In this document: one piece after another, positions 52,995-61,117 of the stretch
Layout: each line of letters opens with the position of its first letter
Position numbering within the stretch: position 1 is the first letter of the stretch
Assembly (NCBI GenBank): GCA_033764775.1
Contig: JANRIQ010000018.1
Span: 248,001-312,000 of the forward strand
Reading direction: 5' to 3'
Length of the DNA stretch: 64,000 nucleotides
Source: JAWXCE01 sp033764775
GTDB taxonomy: Bacteria > Pseudomonadota > Alphaproteobacteria > Rhizobiales > Rhodomicrobiaceae
Translations under genes and position numbers: made by a program
Notes under the pieces: model-generated
Seen by the model: the letters and a program-made list of their open reading frames with translations, nothing else
Databases searched by the model: none
What the model was told of the DNA's origin: nothing

Positions 52995-53126
52995 TGTCGA
53001 ATCCAAAACGCTGATGCGCGTAGCCGGCGCGGCGGCCGCCAACCGAGAGGGCCGGCAATTACGCCATAATTATCCTTTAGGTCTATGCTTGCAAATTAAA
53101 ATCTCTGACTGGGAAAGCCTGACGCC

Positions 53127-53390
53127 ATGATCCTGGACGACGAACAACGTCGCGCGCAAATCTTTCGCGCGGGGTGGCTCACCGCCGCGGCTTTTTTGCT
53201 CATCATGCTTCTGGTCCTGACGGCGCCGATTTGGGCCACCACGCTGCAGCCTTATCGCTTTCTCCGTTTCGATCTCGGATTTTTCATCGTCGCGCACGGA
53301 ATGATTGTCGTCCTCATCGGAACCGTTTACTGGTTTAACCAAAACCAGGAGCAGATTGACCGCGAGTTCAACGCGCCGGGCCTCGCCTGA
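53127..53390 (+). CDS. DUF4212 small subunit of a sodium:solute symporter
   Basis: 87 residues with two membrane segments (LTAAAFLLIMLLVLTAPIW near 20-40 and FFIVAHGMIVVLIGTVYWF near 52-72). The ending NQNQEQIDREF is the DUF4212 hallmark. The protein pairs with the large SSS-family transporter encoded 41 bp downstream. It is divergent from the LuxR regulator. Confidence 0.92.
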   Translation: MILDDEQRRAQIFRAGWLTAAAFLLIMLLVLTAPIWATTLQPYRFLRFDLGFFIVAHGMIVVLIGTVYWFNQNQEQIDREFNAPGLA

Positions 53391-53431
53391 GCCGCTGACG
53401 GTCGCTCGCTCCGGCTTAGGACGGGCCGATC

Positions 53432-55285
53432 ATGTCTCTCAACACCCATTACGCCGTTGTGAACCCGCGGCTGGGCGCCAGTTTTGCGATCTTCACCAGC
53501 GCGTTTGTGTGCCTGGTGCTCATGCTCGTCATCCTCGAACAGCTCGGCCTGTCCCGCACCTCTATCGGGCAGATCATGGCGCTGGCGCCGATTGGGTTGT
53601 ACCTCTTCATCGGGGTGATGGCGCGAACCATCGCGGTGGACGACTTTTTCATCTCAGGACAGCGCGTCCCGCCGCTCTACAACGGCTTATCCCTCACGGT
53701 GAACGCGCTGGGAGCGACAGCCGCCCTCAGCCTCACGGGCGCGCTGCTTTTCGCGGGTCTCGACGCCATGGCCATCGGCGCAGGCGTGGTCGCGGGCGTC
53801 GCCGCTCTCGCCATCCTGTTCGGCGCGCAGATGCGCAAGGTCGGCGCCTTCACCCTGCCCGGCTTTTTTGGACTGCGGTTCAACAGCCGGGCGCTGCGCT
53901 TTGCGGCCGCCCTCCTCCTCATCCCCCCGTGCATTCTGATCTTCGCGGCGGAGGCCAAACTCGCCGGCCTCGCTGCGTCGTTTCTGCTGCCCGACATGGG
54001 TCGCGAAAATCTGACAGCCCTTGCGGCCGCGGCGGTTGTTGCGTGCGTCATCCTCGGCGGCATGCGCGGACTCACCTGGACCCAATGCGCGCAGACCATC
54101 GTATTGTTCATCGGCCTCGGGGCCCCCGTCGTCATCGTCTCGCTGATGCTGACCAACCTGCCAATTCCGCAACTCACCTACGGCTATGTGGTGCAGGAGT
54201 TGAGCCAGCTCGAGGTGGCTAAAAGCCTGACGTCCTCCGCTGGGGCGACGGTTCCGCCATCTCAGGCCTTTGCAAGCGAGGGTTTCGCGGCGCTCACCCA
54301 GCCGTTCGCCAAACTGTTCTCATCCATCGACGAAGTGGACTTTGTGCTGCTCGCCCTGTGCGTAATGCTGGGCGGCGCGGCCCTGCCCATCCAGATCGCC
54401 CGCCTCAGCACGACGCCGACCGTCGGCGCGGTGCGCAAGTCGCTCGGCTGGAGCGTGCTGCTGACCGGGGCGCTCGTCATGACGCTGCCGGCCTACGCGG
54501 CCTTCATCAAATTCTATGTAGCTCAGGATTTGAGCGGGCAGCCGCTCAGCGAAATCCCCGCGTGGGGCCAGCAGGCGCGATCCCTAGGCCTGCTCACCAT
54601 CACGGGCGACGCGCTGAACCCGGCGCTCGGCGAAAGCGAGACCAGGCTCCTGCGCGACGCGGCGGCGCTCATCCTGCCGCTGGCCGGCAAGACGCCCTAC
54701 GCCCTGTTCGGTCTGGTGGCCGCGGCCGCCATCGCCGCAGCGCTCGCCGCCGCAGGCGCGCAGCTTGTGTCCATCGCCAATGCGCTCAGCAACGACGTGC
54801 ATTACAACCTGGTCAACCGGGCGGCCTCGCCGGCGAAACGGCTGCTGATAGCCCGGCTTTCCATCATCGGCGCGGCGATCGTCGGCGCATGGCTCGCCGC
54901 CCAGCCCGGCTACGATCCGCTGATGCTTGTGCTGTGGGCGCTCTCCATCGTCGCGGGGACGTTTTTCCCCGCGCTCGCGCTCGCCGTGTGGTGGACGCGG
55001 ACGAACGGAACGGCGATCCTGTTCGGGATGATCGCGGGCTTTATCGCCGCCGTGGGCGTTATCGCCATGGGCGAGGCCGGCGGCCCGTTCGGCGTCGACA
55101 GCGTCACGGCCGGAGCGGTCGCCGCGCCGGTCTCCGCGCTCGTCATCGTCGTCATGAGCGTCATGGCCCGTGCGCCCGACGAGGAGGCGAAGGAGTTCGT
55201 GGAGGATATGCGCATCTCCGCCGGCGAAACGCTCTATGCGCGCGCATTGCGGCTGGCGGCTCGCGGGCGGTCGCCGCGCATCTGA
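53432..55285 (+). CDS. Sodium:solute symporter, VC_2705/ActP-like large subunit
   Basis: 617 residues, about 13-14 membrane segments. SSS features: DDFFISGQRVPPLYNGLSLT near residue 75, AGLDAMAIGAGVVAGVAALA near 110, and FTLPGFFGLRFNSRALRFAA near 145. Together with the DUF4212 subunit it forms the two-component symporter type (VC_2705 subfamily), related to acetate permease ActP. Acetate or another short carboxylate is the likely substrate (inferred from the CrbSR-like neighbours). Confidence 0.9.
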   Translation: MSLNTHYAVVNPRLGASFAIFTSAFVCLVLMLVILEQLGLSRTSIGQIMALAPIGLYLFIGVMARTIAVDDFFISGQRVPPLYNGLSLTVNALGATAALSLTGALLFAGLDAMAIGAGVVAGVAALAILFGAQMRKVGAFTLPGFFGLRFNSRALRFAAALLLIPPCILIFAAEAKLAGLAASFLLPDMGRENLTALAAAAVVACVILGGMRGLTWTQCAQTIVLFIGLGAPVVIVSLMLTNLPIPQLTYGYVVQELSQLEVAKSLTSSAGATVPPSQAFASEGFAALTQPFAKLFSSIDEVDFVLLALCVMLGGAALPIQIARLSTTPTVGAVRKSLGWSVLLTGALVMTLPAYAAFIKFYVAQDLSGQPLSEIPAWGQQARSLGLLTITGDALNPALGESETRLLRDAAALILPLAGKTPYALFGLVAAAAIAAALAAAGAQLVSIANALSNDVHYNLVNRAASPAKRLLIARLSIIGAAIVGAWLAAQPGYDPLMLVLWALSIVAGTFFPALALAVWWTRTNGTAILFGMIAGFIAAVGVIAMGEAGGPFGVDSVTAGAVAAPVSALVIVVMSVMARAPDEEAKEFVEDMRISAGETLYARALRLAARGRSPRI

Positions 55286-55309
55286 TCACAAAAAGAAAGG
55301 ACGGCGCCG

Positions 55310-56269
55310 ATGGGGCCCGCACACCGCCTTGGGCTGTATCCTGAAATCGAACCCTATCGCACCGGCAGGCTCCGCGTCTCCGCGCTCCACGAAATCCACT
55401 TCGAGGAATGCGGCTCGCCCACGGGCAAACCCGTGCTGATGGTGCATGGCGGCCCTGGCGGCGGCGCCAACCCGACCATGCGGCGCTATCATGACCCAGC
55501 GCGCCACCGCATTATCCTGTTCGACCAGCGCGGCTGCGGCCGCTCCACCCCGCATGCGGAGCTGGCGGAAAACACGACATGGGATCTCGTCGCCGACATG
55601 GAGCGCCTGCGCGAGAATCTCGGCGTGGACCGGTGGCAACTTTGCGGCGGATCGTGGGGGTCGACGCTCTCCCTTGCCTATGCCCAGACGCACCCGGACA
55701 GGGTGAGCGAACTCATTCTGCGCGGCATATTCTTATTGCGACGGGCGGAGCTCGACTGGTTCTATCAGGAAGGGTGCAGCTGGATTTACCCGGACGCCTT
55801 TGAGGCCTATCAAGCGCCCATTCCGCCAGACGAGCGCGGCGACATGATCGCCGCCTATCACCGCCGCCTGACCGGTTCTGACCGGGCGGCGCAGATCGCG
55901 GCCGCCAAGGCCTGGAGCGTGTGGGAGGGCGCCACCCTCTCGTTGCTGCGCGATACGGACCGGATCGACAAGTTCGGCGCGGACGATTATGCCCTCGCCT
56001 TCGCGCGGATCGAGTGCCACTACTTCATGAACCGCGGCTTCCTCAGCAGCGACGACGCGCTGCTCGCTGGGGTCGACGCCATTCGCGGCGCGCCGTGCGT
56101 CATCGTGCATGGCCGCTACGACGTGGTGACGCCCTTGAAATCCGCTTGGGATCTGAAGCGCGCCTGGCCCGAGGCCGACTTGCGCATCGTGCCCGACGCC
56201 GGCCACGCCATGACCGAGGCGGGCATCGTGCATGAGATCGTGAGCGCCGGGCGGCGTTTCGCGGGCTGA
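55310..56269 (+). CDS. pip: Proline iminopeptidase (alpha/beta hydrolase)
   Basis: 319 residues. The Pip signature is complete: VLMVHGGPGGGANPTM near 45 (oxyanion HGGPGG), FDQRGCGRSTPH near 75, nucleophile Ser in LCGGSWGSTLSLAYAQ near 110, and a C-terminal Asp/His pair (HGRYDVVTPL near 267; AGHAMTE near 300). It releases N-terminal proline from peptides. It starts 24 bp after the symporter. Confidence 0.93.
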   Translation: MGPAHRLGLYPEIEPYRTGRLRVSALHEIHFEECGSPTGKPVLMVHGGPGGGANPTMRRYHDPARHRIILFDQRGCGRSTPHAELAENTTWDLVADMERLRENLGVDRWQLCGGSWGSTLSLAYAQTHPDRVSELILRGIFLLRRAELDWFYQEGCSWIYPDAFEAYQAPIPPDERGDMIAAYHRRLTGSDRAAQIAAAKAWSVWEGATLSLLRDTDRIDKFGADDYALAFARIECHYFMNRGFLSSDDALLAGVDAIRGAPCVIVHGRYDVVTPLKSAWDLKRAWPEADLRIVPDAGHAMTEAGIVHEIVSAGRRFAG

Positions 56270-56346
56270 ACCCTTTTGGCTTTTTGCGCATTGCGGGCGC
56301 ATGCCGGTTCGCTATAGTCCGGCCAAACGTCAAGCGGGGACGCATC

Positions 56347-56925
56347 ATGCAGCTTGTGTTTTTCATCGCCGCCGGCCTTCTTGCGGCCCTGAACGCGTTG
56401 CTTTTGCTGACCATTTACACAAACGTGCTGAAGCTGTGGCCCACGCCCGGCAAAGGCAGCTGGCAGAATTTCGTGTTCTGGCCGCTGTTTCGCGGCGGGC
56501 TTGGCCTTACGCTTCTCTACGCGGCCTTGAGCGCGCCGGCCGCGCTGAACGAACATTGGGCGTGGATGCTTGTGGGCGCTCCCCTGATGTTGGTCGGATT
56601 GGCGGTGACGATCTACGCCTATTTCGATTTGGGTATCGACAACACCTACGGCTCGGACGGCGGCCTCGTCACAGGCGGCCTCTACGCCTATAGCCGAAAC
56701 CCGCAATATGTGGCCTCCATCGCCGGGTTCCTCGGCGTCGCCGTGTTTGTGCATACGCCCGAGATGCTTTTACTGTGCGGACTGGCGATACTTGTGTACA
56801 GCTTGATGCCGCTCGCCGAAGAGCCGTGGCTTTCCAAGGTTTATGGCGAGGCGTTTGCGCGGTATCGGGCGCGAACGCCGAGATTTATTCGCATCACCGG
56901 GCGTAGAGTTGAAAGTATGCAATAG
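56347..56925 (+). CDS. Isoprenylcysteine carboxyl methyltransferase/PEMT-like membrane protein
   Basis: 192 residues with about five membrane segments. The SAM-binding motif of the family is present: GGLYAYSRNPQYVASIAGF near residue 118 and EEPWLSKVYGEAFARYRARTP near 160. Prokaryotic members methylate small lipophilic substrates; no substrate can be named. It is downstream of pip, 77 bp apart. Confidence 0.87.
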   Translation: MQLVFFIAAGLLAALNALLLLTIYTNVLKLWPTPGKGSWQNFVFWPLFRGGLGLTLLYAALSAPAALNEHWAWMLVGAPLMLVGLAVTIYAYFDLGIDNTYGSDGGLVTGGLYAYSRNPQYVASIAGFLGVAVFVHTPEMLLLCGLAILVYSLMPLAEEPWLSKVYGEAFARYRARTPRFIRITGRRVESMQ

Positions 56926-57012
56926 TTTACTCCCTGCACTCAAATATACCCATTAAGAGTATTTTCGCCTGCGCTGATTATCGCATTGAAAATCGCCTCA
57001 CAGCCGTTTAGA

Positions 57013-57031
57013 GCAAGGCTCTAAGCCTTGC
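57013..57031. promoter_or_regulatory. Perfect dyad upstream of the second BLUF gene
   Basis: GCAAGGCT and AGCCTTGC surround a CTA loop, ending 25 bp before the BLUF start at 57057. No T-run follows, so it is more likely an operator or an mRNA hairpin near the ribosome site than a terminator. Confidence 0.55.
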
Positions 57032-57056
57032 CCCTGAGTTGTTGAGCGAGACCTCC

Positions 57057-57467
57057 ATGAATCTATGCCGGCTTGTCTATTACAGCGAACGCAATATGTC
57101 CGTCGCGCTGGACATCAACCAGCTCATCGGCGCGTGCCACCGCAACAATTCCAAAACGACCGTGACTGGGATGCTGCACTTCAACGGCACCCATTTCATC
57201 CAGGTGCTGGAGGGTGGGCGCGCCGATGTGAGCTTCACCTACCACCGCATCGCTTCGGACCCGCGGCACCAGAAGATCCTGCTTCTGTCCTGTCAGGATG
57301 TGCGGGAGCGGCTGTTCCCCGGCTGGTCGATGGGCCTGCACGAGGGCATGAGCGACCACACCAAACAGATTTATCAGCGCTATTTCGCGACGGAAAAGAT
57401 CGATCCGCAGCAGGTGAATGTCGAGAGCCTGCTCGACGTGCTGCAAGATCTCTCGGCCGAACTTTAG
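57057..57467 (+). CDS. Single-domain BLUF blue-light receptor (second copy)
   Basis: 136 residues from the ATG at 57057. The FAD-binding residues are the same as in the copy at 34402: Tyr8 (LVYYSE), Asn31, Gln49 (THFIQVLEG), Trp90 and Met92 (FPGWSMGL). The C-terminal helices (QQVNVESLLDVLQDL) are similar but not identical. No output domain. Two copies 22 kb apart suggest duplication with diverged partners or light responses. Confidence 0.92.
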   Translation: MNLCRLVYYSERNMSVALDINQLIGACHRNNSKTTVTGMLHFNGTHFIQVLEGGRADVSFTYHRIASDPRHQKILLLSCQDVRERLFPGWSMGLHEGMSDHTKQIYQRYFATEKIDPQQVNVESLLDVLQDLSAEL

Positions 57468-57661
57468 TCGGCCAGAAGGTTGCCAGGATGCCGCCTCCGT
57501 GCAGGCGGCTTCATCCTCCGCAATCCACTGTCATGTGTTGGCGACATTGCGCTGTCGCGGTTTAGCGACCGCGCCGCCATCCATCTTGCGATCGGCGGCT
57601 TTTGCTCAGGCGGATGAGTCATGAAAAGGGCGGGCGCGGCCGCCTCGAACGCAACGATGCG

Positions 57662-57919
57662 CTATGCCGCTGCTTGGCCGCGTGACTGTCGCCGGGTGCG
57701 CTGATGGTTGCGCTCGACAACCTGTTGAGCCGCTTCGCGATCCGACAGCTTGCGCCGCAGCCGCATGATTTCCTGCTGAAGCAACGTGTTCCGCGACGCG
57801 GCCTCGGCGCGATACATCCAGCGCGCCAGAAGGAACCCGATGACGGTCGCCAGCAGGGCCACCGCCCCAACCTGCGCGAGCAACAAAACCAAATCGAGAT
57901 TGTTCAACAACACGTCCAT
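57662..57919 (-). CDS. Small single-pass membrane protein with coiled coil
   Basis: 85 residues: a membrane segment (LVLLLAQVGAVALLATVIGF, about 10-30) and a basic coiled-coil tail (LLQQEIMRLRRKLSDREAAQ). Function unknown. It begins 4 bp after the OmpA-family stop on the same strand, so the two are cotranscribed and may act together in the envelope. Confidence 0.65.
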   Translation of the reverse strand: MDVLLNNLDLVLLLAQVGAVALLATVIGFLLARWMYRAEAASRNTLLQQEIMRLRRKLSDREAAQQVVERNHQRTRRQSRGQAAA

Positions 57920-57923
57920 GAGG

Positions 57924-58841
57924 CTACCTCAGAATGAATTCCACGCGGCGGTTTTTGGCCTGCGCGAGACCGGTTTGCTCGGCGGAGAGCGGACGCGTCG
58001 CGCTGAAGCCGACCGGGCTAAACTGGGCCGTATCGACCCCGAGAGAGCGCAGATATTTGATGACGTTTTCCGCGCGCTGCCAGCTCATCTGCAAGTTCAG
58101 AAGCTGTTCTCCGGTCTTGTCGGTGTGGCCGCCCACGTCGATGCGCACATGCGGACAGTTGCGCACAGCTTCGGCGAACGTTCTCAAGGGCGCCGGGTCT
58201 TCAGGCGCCACGATGACGCTTGAGATGGGGAAGTGAATGACCGCTTTCTCCGCGAGCGCGCGAAGCTCCATCGTGCACGTCGTGTCTTCTCTCGGCTTCA
58301 GAATGTCGACGATGTCGCGGGCGGGCGCGGCGGCGACGATCTGAAGTTTGGGCGCCTCGGGCGGCGCGACGGGTTCAGCGAAGGGCGGCGGGGCGGATGC
58401 GGCGGCGTCGGACAGGCCTTCGGCGCCGGCGTCAGCGGCCGTCTCCTCCTTACGCTCCAGAGCCGCCAGGGTGACGGGTTCCGCGGCAGGCGCGGCTTCC
58501 GGCGCGGGCTCGGGCGCCCGCGCCAAGTCAATCATATGCGGCTCGCGCTCTCCGGCCTCCGGTTTGGCTTCGACAGCAGCAGCGGCCTCGGGAGCCGCGA
58601 CTTCGGGCGCGGGCGTCAGCGTCGCCACAATCGGCTCCGGCTCGCGAATGAACACCGCCTCGAGAGGCCGCTGATGAAGCATAAGCGCGCCGCCGGCGAT
58701 GAGGCCGAGCACCAAAACAGCGCCGGCCCCAGCCACCTTGCGGCGCACGCGCTGGTCCGACCGGTTTAACTCCACGGCGACGCGGGCGAGAGGAACGCGC
58801 GCCTTGCGCGCCTCGATCATGGCTTTACGGGAGCGTGACAT
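57924..58841 (-). CDS. Inner-membrane-anchored OmpA-domain protein
   Basis: 305 residues from the ATG at 58841 (AGG at 6 bp). A cytosolic basic start, one membrane segment (VAGAGAVLVLGLIAGGALML, about 36-56), a Pro/Ala/Glu-rich linker (65-180) and a C-terminal OmpA-like peptidoglycan-binding domain (DVGGHTDKTGEQLLNLQMSW; Asp and Arg ligands in HTDKTG and NRRVEFIL). It probably links inner membrane to cell wall, like MotB or Pal-type tethers. Confidence 0.85.
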   Translation of the reverse strand: MSRSRKAMIEARKARVPLARVAVELNRSDQRVRRKVAGAGAVLVLGLIAGGALMLHQRPLEAVFIREPEPIVATLTPAPEVAAPEAAAAVEAKPEAGEREPHMIDLARAPEPAPEAAPAAEPVTLAALERKEETAADAGAEGLSDAAASAPPPFAEPVAPPEAPKLQIVAAAPARDIVDILKPREDTTCTMELRALAEKAVIHFPISSVIVAPEDPAPLRTFAEAVRNCPHVRIDVGGHTDKTGEQLLNLQMSWQRAENVIKYLRSLGVDTAQFSPVGFSATRPLSAEQTGLAQAKNRRVEFILR

Positions 58842-58988
58842 GGAAAGCCTCACTCAAACGCTAACAAAACTTATCCACACACATACAGAACGAGCGGGGC
58901 GAAATCAAGGTTTTGTAAAAGATACGATTGCTATAGTTAAGTACAACTTTAAATAAAACTGTATGCGATCCAAATAGTCTTGGATGCT

Positions 58989-59819
58989 TTAAAAGGCCAG
59001 ATCAATGGCGAACCGGGTGGCCACGGCCGCGAGGAACACCCCAAAGGCGATTTCCAGCGTCCGACGGGATGCGCCATGGGCGATGCACACGCCGATCGGC
59101 GCCGCGAGCACGCTCATGGGCGCGACGATCGCGGCGCCAATCAGGCTCACATAGCCGAGCGAGGCGGGCGGCAGATCGGGCGCGTTCCAGCCCGCGATCA
59201 CATAGCCGATGACCGCGGGGACGGCGATGATGGGCCCGAAGCCGGACGACGTCGCAACCGCCTGGTGAATGGGTCGACCGAACAGCGCCATGTAGGAGCT
59301 TACATAAACCCCCCCGCCGATGCCGATGAGCGTGGAGATGGCGCCGATGACGGCGCCGACCGCCGAGTTTACCGGCTCGCCGGGCAAGTCGGAGCTTAGC
59401 CGCCAGCGGTCGCCGCCGGCCAGAAACTTGACGGACAGTGTGACGGCGGAGACCACATAAACCAGCTTCAGGAACCAGCCGTCGACGAACGCTGCGATGG
59501 CCGCGCCCAGCAGCACGCCCACCGCGACCGGGGGCCCGAGCGCGCGGATCACCGCCATGTCGACCGCGCCGCGCTTGTGGTGCGAGCGGAAGGAGCGCAG
59601 CGAGGTGGGGATGATGATGGCGAGCGAGGTGGCGACCGCCAGGTGCATGCGCGCCGACTCCTCCACCTCGATGACGCGGAAAAGCTCATACAGCACCGGA
59701 ACGAGAATGCCGCCGCCGCCGACGCCGAACAGCCCGGCGAGCACGCCTGTGACAAGCCCTCCCGCAATGAGAGCCGCGACCAGCCAAGCCAAGTCCGCAT
59801 GCGAGAGAAAGCTGTCCAT
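58989..59819 (-). CDS. TauE/SafE-family permease (sulfite/organosulfonate exporter type)
   Basis: 276 residues, eight membrane segments, with the repeated TauE motif LAGLFGVGGGGILVPVLY near 25 and STLIGIGGGVYVSSYMALFG near 163. It exports an anion such as sulfite or sulfoacetate; the substrate is unknown. The ATG at 59819 has GAAAG upstream. It lies 38 bp after dusA. Confidence 0.9.
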   Translation of the reverse strand: MDSFLSHADLAWLVAALIAGGLVTGVLAGLFGVGGGGILVPVLYELFRVIEVEESARMHLAVATSLAIIIPTSLRSFRSHHKRGAVDMAVIRALGPPVAVGVLLGAAIAAFVDGWFLKLVYVVSAVTLSVKFLAGGDRWRLSSDLPGEPVNSAVGAVIGAISTLIGIGGGVYVSSYMALFGRPIHQAVATSSGFGPIIAVPAVIGYVIAGWNAPDLPPASLGYVSLIGAAIVAPMSVLAAPIGVCIAHGASRRTLEIAFGVFLAAVATRFAIDLAF

Positions 59820-59857
59820 GGCGTCTTTCAGAATGGGGATGAGGTGAACGGGCCGGG

Positions 59858-60907
59858 TTAAGCCGCTTTGGGGGCGAGGCGATCGCCAGTGCGGCTCACA
59901 AGCGAAAACGCGCGCGTCAGAGTGTCGATCCCCGCGCCGGGCCGCGGCGCCTCCTCCGACAGCAGACGGCGATAGGCTCGGGCGCCGGGCGCGCCCTGGA
60001 ACAACCCGAGCATGTGGCGCGTCACGGCCGACAGCTTGCCGCCCTGGCGCAGCACGCCCTCGCAATAGCGCACCATGGCCTCGCACGCCGCATCCAGCGA
60101 CGGAGCCTTTCTCGCGTCGCCGTAAAAGCGCGCGTCCACGCCGAGCAGCATCTCCGGGTTCTGATACGCCGCGCGCCCGACCATGGCGCCGTCGAGCGCG
60201 GCGCTCTCTCGGGCCGCCTCGTCCAGTGTTTTCAGGCCGCCGTTGAGGATGACGGCAAGCCCCGGGCGCGATGCTTTCAGCCTCTGGACGCGGGCGTAGT
60301 CGAGCGGGGGAACCTCGCGGTTCTCCTTCGGGCTAAGGCCGTTCAGCCAGGCTTTGCGCGCGTGCACGATGAAGACCGCGCAGCCGGCCCGGCTGACGGC
60401 GTCCGCGAACCGGTCAAGCGTCTCCTCCCCGTCTTGATCGTCCACCCCGATGCGGCATTTGACCGTGACCGGCGCGCTTTGCGCGGCCCGCATCGCCGCG
60501 ACGCAATCGGCGACCCGTTCAGGCTCCGTCATGAGGCAGGCGCCGAACGCGCCGGTCTGCACGCGCGGCGAGGGGCAACCGCAATTGAGGTTGATCTCGT
60601 CATAGCCGAAGTCGGCGCCGATGCGCGCGGCCTCAGCGAGCTGGCGCGGGTCGGAGCCGCCGAGTTGCAGGGCGACTGGATGCTCCTCGGGGCTGAAGCC
60701 GAGCAGCCGCTCTCTGTCGCCATGGATGACGGCCCCCGCCGTGACCATCTCGGTGTAAAGCAAGGCCCGGCGCGTGAGCTGGCGGTGGAAGAACCGGCAA
60801 TGACGGTCCGTCCACTCCATCATCGGCGCGACGGCGAACAGTTTATCGTTGTTTTTTATCAACAGCGTTGTTCTCAAGGACTGAAAGCAAGACCCTAGTG
60901 CGCGCAC
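59858..60907 (-). CDS. dusA: tRNA-dihydrouridine synthase A
   Basis: 349 residues from a GTG at 60907; the true start may be a few codons later, since the conserved part begins at LFAVAPMMEWTDRH. Dus features: INLNCGCPSPRVQTGAFGAC near 105 (catalytic Cys), VTVKCRIGVDD near 145 and VILNGGLKTLDEA near 215. FMN-dependent reduction of D-loop uridines. The length is normal for DusA. Confidence 0.95.
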   Translation of the reverse strand: MRALGSCFQSLRTTLLIKNNDKLFAVAPMMEWTDRHCRFFHRQLTRRALLYTEMVTAGAVIHGDRERLLGFSPEEHPVALQLGGSDPRQLAEAARIGADFGYDEINLNCGCPSPRVQTGAFGACLMTEPERVADCVAAMRAAQSAPVTVKCRIGVDDQDGEETLDRFADAVSRAGCAVFIVHARKAWLNGLSPKENREVPPLDYARVQRLKASRPGLAVILNGGLKTLDEAARESAALDGAMVGRAAYQNPEMLLGVDARFYGDARKAPSLDAACEAMVRYCEGVLRQGGKLSAVTRHMLGLFQGAPGARAYRRLLSEEAPRPGAGIDTLTRAFSLVSRTGDRLAPKAA

Positions 60908-61117
60908 GTATACTCACGCTCCCGCTTTGGTCATCCGTTTCAACGGCTTACCGCACAAGGTTGCGCACGCTGAAGACCTTCGCACAAGGGCGGCGCGATT
61001 GCAAAACCTGACAGCGGAAAAGCGAGAAGCGCGTAACTGTGGCCGGCTGGGGAGGCGGAGACAGCCGATGGCGATAAGGGGGCGGCGTACCCGCAAAAAC
61101 GAGCGCCGCGCTGAGGT

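Noticed and set aside
53305..54222. 305-residue frame overlapping the symporter
   Set aside because: Arg-rich shadow of the SSS transporter.
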